NCBI GenBank assembly: GCA_003023165.1
Contig: PXSD01000138.1
Coordinates: 1-15,013, forward strand
Origin: Halobacteriales archaeon QS_9_67_15
GTDB lineage: Archaea; Halobacteriota; Halobacteria; Halobacteriales; Haloarculaceae
Length of the DNA stretch: 15,013 bases
Direction of reading: 5' to 3'
Position 1 is the first letter of the stretch; the number at the start of each line of letters is the position of its first letter. Below the pieces are notes generated by a model. That model was not told where the DNA came from and ran no database searches. It saw only the letters and a list, made by a program, of their open reading frames with translations. This document shows positions 13,122 to 15,013 of this stretch, one piece after another. Made by a program: the position numbers and the translations under genes.

Positions 13122-13133
13122 AACGGCCGTTTT
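13122..13133 (+). terminator. Putative terminator after lysK
   Basis: A perfect 10-bp palindrome AACGGCCGTT (13122-13131) runs into TTTT (13130-13133), and further T-rich sequence follows (TCGTTATTT). It begins 4 bp after the lysK stop. Position and T-run suit archaeal termination; the stem has only a very small loop, so the T-run is the stronger evidence. Confidence 0.45.
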
Positions 13134-13208
13134 CGTCGTTATTTGAGGGACTCCGATACCCGGTGGGTTACCGCCGACTGGGTCACTATTGCGAACAGCG
13201 TGAAAGCC

Positions 13209-13389
13209 CCGCCGTCTCGACTCTTGGGCAGCGAGGCACCAGAGGTCTCTCGGTCAGTCCGGCGGTTCTGCCGCCCAGCGACCTCGCTACGCTCCTCGAC
13301 CTGACGGCCTGCGGTGTCGCACGGGCGACCCGCGAGTCGCCCGCACAGCCCCTCGTCGCTTACAGCGTCCGAGTTCGTCGAGACGGCGG
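13209..13389. repeat. Internal 13-bp perfect stem enclosing small hairpins
   Basis: CCGCCGTCTCGAC at 13209-13221 pairs perfectly with GTCGAGACGGCGG at 13377-13389. It closes a 155-nt domain that holds hairpins GGCGG-TTCTG-CCGCC (13261-13275) and CGGGCGAC-CCGCGA-GTCGCCCG (13322-13343). A 7-bp pairing AGCGAGG/CCTCGCT (13230-13236 with 13282-13288) encloses the first of them. The nesting resembles a multibranched RNA fold. Confidence 0.6.
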
Positions 13390-13395
13390 CCCCGT

Positions 13396-13445
13396 TCGTT
13401 CCCGTCCGGACAGACCGACCGATCAGCCGATGCGGACGGGAATGA
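13396..13445. repeat. Second internal stem-loop of the element
   Basis: Arms 13396-13408 (TCGTTCCCGTCCG) and 13433-13445 (CGGACGGGAATGA) pair at 12 of 13 positions around a 24-nt loop. The right arm leads directly into AAGGGGCGG. Confidence 0.6.
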
Positions 13446-13559
13446 AAGGGGCGGCTCACTCCGGGAAGACGGGCGAAGTAAGCACTGGAACGAGCGTAGC
13501 GAGTGACGCGCGCAGCGAGCCCATCGACCGGAGCGAGCCGGGGCTTTCACGCTGTTTGC

Positions 13560-13686
13560 GGTGATCTCGTCGGTCGCTCTCAGCGTTCTCCCGCTATCTG
13601 AATCGGTACTCGAACAGCGGGCTCTGCCAACAACACAAACCGCCGGAACCAAACGCTCTTGACGAGCAGGCCCATGGATTCGGGTA
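13560..13686. other. Spacer upstream of the second M50 protease
   Basis: This 127-bp stretch between the inverted-repeat element and the M50 start has no gene that I can support. It probably holds the M50 promoter. A strong TATA box is not visible; the best candidate is the weak AACGCTCTTGAC stretch around 13652-13663, about 27 bp before the ATG. Confidence 0.4.
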
Positions 13687-15013
13687 ATGGTACGCCCGCT
13701 GTATTGGGTCCTCGCCGGGATCGCCGTCTACACCCTGGGAGCGATGGCGCTCCAAGCCAGGGGCAAACTGCCCGACTCTATCCGCGTCTCCGGGCCGATC
13801 ACCACCCTCCACACCGGGCGCGGCAGGGCGTTTCTCACGAAGCTCGCACGGCCAAAGCGCCTCTGGCGCGCGTGGGGCAACTTCGGCGTCGGGATGGCGC
13901 TGGTCACGATGGTCGGGATGTTCGCGGCGATCTTCAACGCCGGCATCCAGGCCATGCAACAGCCCGACCGCCAGCCCGTCCAGAACCCTCAGAACGTGCT
14001 GGTCATCCCCGGCGTCAACGACTTCCTCCCGCTCGCCGCCGCGCCCGAGATCGTCCTCGGGCTCCTGATCGGCCTCGTCGTCCACGAGGGCGGCCACGGC
14101 CTCCTCTGTCGCGTCGAGGACATCGACATCGACTCGATGGGGTTGGCCTTCTTCGCGTTCATCCCCGTCGGCGCGTTCGTCGAACCCGACGAGGAGAGCC
14201 GCCGGGAGGCCTCTCGCGGGAGTCAGACGCGGATGTTCGCCGCGGGCGTCACGAACAACTTCCTGGTCGCCTTCGTCGGGTTCGTCCTCCTCTTCGGCCC
14301 GGTCTCCGGCGCGATCACCGCCGCCGCCGGCGTCCCCATCGGCAACACGGCGGGCGGGTCCGCCGCCGAAGCGGCGGGCCTGGAGTACGGCGACGTGGTC
14401 ACCCACGTCGAGGGCGACCCCGTCGCGAACGTCTCGGAGTTCGAGGCCGAGCTGTCTCGGATCGAGTCCCGCGAGGTCGAACTCACACTCAAGAGCGGCG
14501 AGACGACGACGCTCGAGCGCAAACTCCTGCTGATGCGGTCGGTCCCCTCCGTCACCGACGGGATCGAACCGAACCGGGAGAACGCGACCGTCGTCGAGGC
14601 CGTCAACGGGACCGAGGTGTACACCGAACGCGAGTTCGCCCGCGCGATGGCGGGCCGCGAGACGGTCACCGTACAGACGAACCGCGGGAGTGCCACGTTC
14701 CCCGTCGGCGCGTACGGGCTCGCCGTCGAGAACGGCCCGCTGGCCAACGTCTCCGTCCCGACGGACGGCACAGACGTGATCGTCACGCACGTCAACGGCG
14801 AACGGACGCCGAACGCCTCGGTCTACGAGCGCGTCGTCAGCGGTCTCGAACGCGGGTCGACCGTAGACGTGCAGGCGGCGGTCGGTGACGAGCGGGAGAA
14901 TTACAGCGTCACCGTCGGCTCCGGTGCCGACAGAGGCGACAGGCTCGGGCTCCGGACCCAGCAGGGCTACAGCGGCATCGGCGTCGTCGACACGGGCATC
15001 GACGTGTATCCCG
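13687..15013 (+). CDS. M50/site-2 protease with PDZ-like domains (3' end outside window)
   Basis: The frame is open from ATG 13687 to the window edge, 442 codons so far. It begins MVRPLYWVLAGIAVYTLGAM, a first membrane helix. A second hydrophobic segment (about 65-88) precedes LLIGLVVHEGGHGLLCR with the zinc motif HEGGH (H133, E134, H137) in a helix. After a further helix (FLVAFVGFVLLFGPV), the chain passes to PDZ-like segments: AAGLEYGDVVTHVEGDPVANV, then a second repeat around ATVVEAVNGTEVYTEREF, and possibly a third near DVIVTHVNGERTPNASVYE. The third zinc ligand (NPDG-type Asp) should lie beyond the window. The layout fits intramembrane proteases gated by periplasm-side PDZ domains. It differs clearly from the EGY1-like protease at 8444-9622. 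Another ATG at 13674 is out of frame. Confidence 0.88.
   Translation, partial: MVRPLYWVLAGIAVYTLGAMALQARGKLPDSIRVSGPITTLHTGRGRAFLTKLARPKRLWRAWGNFGVGMALVTMVGMFAAIFNAGIQAMQQPDRQPVQNPQNVLVIPGVNDFLPLAAAPEIVLGLLIGLVVHEGGHGLLCRVEDIDIDSMGLAFFAFIPVGAFVEPDEESRREASRGSQTRMFAAGVTNNFLVAFVGFVLLFGPVSGAITAAAGVPIGNTAGGSAAEAAGLEYGDVVTHVEGDPVANVSEFEAELSRIESREVELTLKSGETTTLERKLLLMRSVPSVTDGIEPNRENATVVEAVNGTEVYTEREFARAMAGRETVTVQTNRGSATFPVGAYGLAVENGPLANVSVPTDGTDVIVTHVNGERTPNASVYERVVSGLERGSTVDVQAAVGDERENYSVTVGSGADRGDRLGLRTQQGYSGIGVVDTGIDVYP

Larger units (their letters stand above)
13191..13559. repeat. 369-bp non-coding element with 21-bp terminal inverted repeats
   Basis: The left end GCGAACAGCGTGAAAGCCCC (13191-13210, plus G) is repeated in reverse complement at the right end (13539-13559), with 20 of 21 matches. 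Similarity continues weakly outward (TCAC before the left end, GTGA after the right). No target-site duplication is evident and there is no transposase. Inside are further stems: a perfect 13-bp pair CCGCCGTCTCGAC (13209-13221 with 13377-13389), a 12-of-13 pair around CCCGTCCG (13396-13408 with 13433-13445), and two small hairpins. No frame inside looks coding. I recall similar GGAATGAAAGGGGC and GGGGCTTTCACGC segments in other haloarchaeal spacers, but this is unverified memory. It may be a MITE-like repeat or a structured RNA locus. Confidence 0.65.

Noticed and set aside
13139..13459. 106-residue minus-strand open frame inside the inverted-repeat element
   Set aside because: Basic, Ser/Arg-rich and unlike the acidic proteome; it spans internal stems and is best explained as chance translation of a non-coding repeat.
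13191..13559. Insertion sequence with transposase
   Set aside because: Terminal inverted repeats are present, but no transposase frame and no clear target-site duplication were found, so only a non-autonomous or structural repeat is claimed.
13659..14888. 409-codon plus-strand open frame overlapping the second M50 protease
   Set aside because: Arginine-rich out-of-frame translation; the frame from 13687 has membrane helices and HEGGH and is open to the window end.

Overview
The window reads as chromosomal DNA of a haloarchaeon (class Halobacteria). Base composition is very GC-rich, nearly every predicted protein is acidic (rich in Asp and Glu), and most genes have a TATA-like box about 27 bp before the start codon, the spacing expected for leaderless transcripts. 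Gene content is euryarchaeal: class I lysyl-tRNA synthetase, ribosomal protein S19e, a PDCD5-family protein, archaeal UMP kinase and site-2 proteases. I cannot assign a genus.

Layout. 1-2400: the 3' end of an M28 aminopeptidase, a convergent SAM methyltransferase, an unrecognised 108-residue protein, and truA. 2450-3087: a vapBC toxin-antitoxin pair whose codon use is less GC-rich than its neighbours, wedged between truA and hisS. 3088-6220: a minus-strand translation cluster, transcribed in the order rps19e, pdcd5, PP-loop ATPase, hisS, with a hairpin-rich spacer before hisS. 6250-8409: a palindrome-rich spacer, a membrane protein of the flippase/LPG-synthase-TM family, and divergent thiL. 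8444-10086: a membrane site-2 protease and a small winged-helix-like protein (DUF7123 type), both minus strand. 10477-13117: pyrH and lysK (class I LysRS), joined by a possible 18-codon ORF that overlaps both by ATGA. 13118-13686: a 569-bp gene-free gap holding a 369-bp element with 21-bp terminal inverted repeats and nested internal stems. 13687-end: a second M50/site-2 protease, with PDZ-like segments, cut by the window edge.

Most genes are housekeeping: tRNA charging and modification, ribosome, pyrimidine and thiamine metabolism, and membrane proteolysis. The parts that standard annotation would miss are non-coding or very small. They are the inverted-repeat element at 13191-13559, the mini-ORF at 11193-11249, the triple palindrome upstream of rps19e, the hairpin series upstream of hisS, and the AT-rich island at 10197-10262. 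No tRNA, rRNA, CRISPR array or transposase gene was seen.
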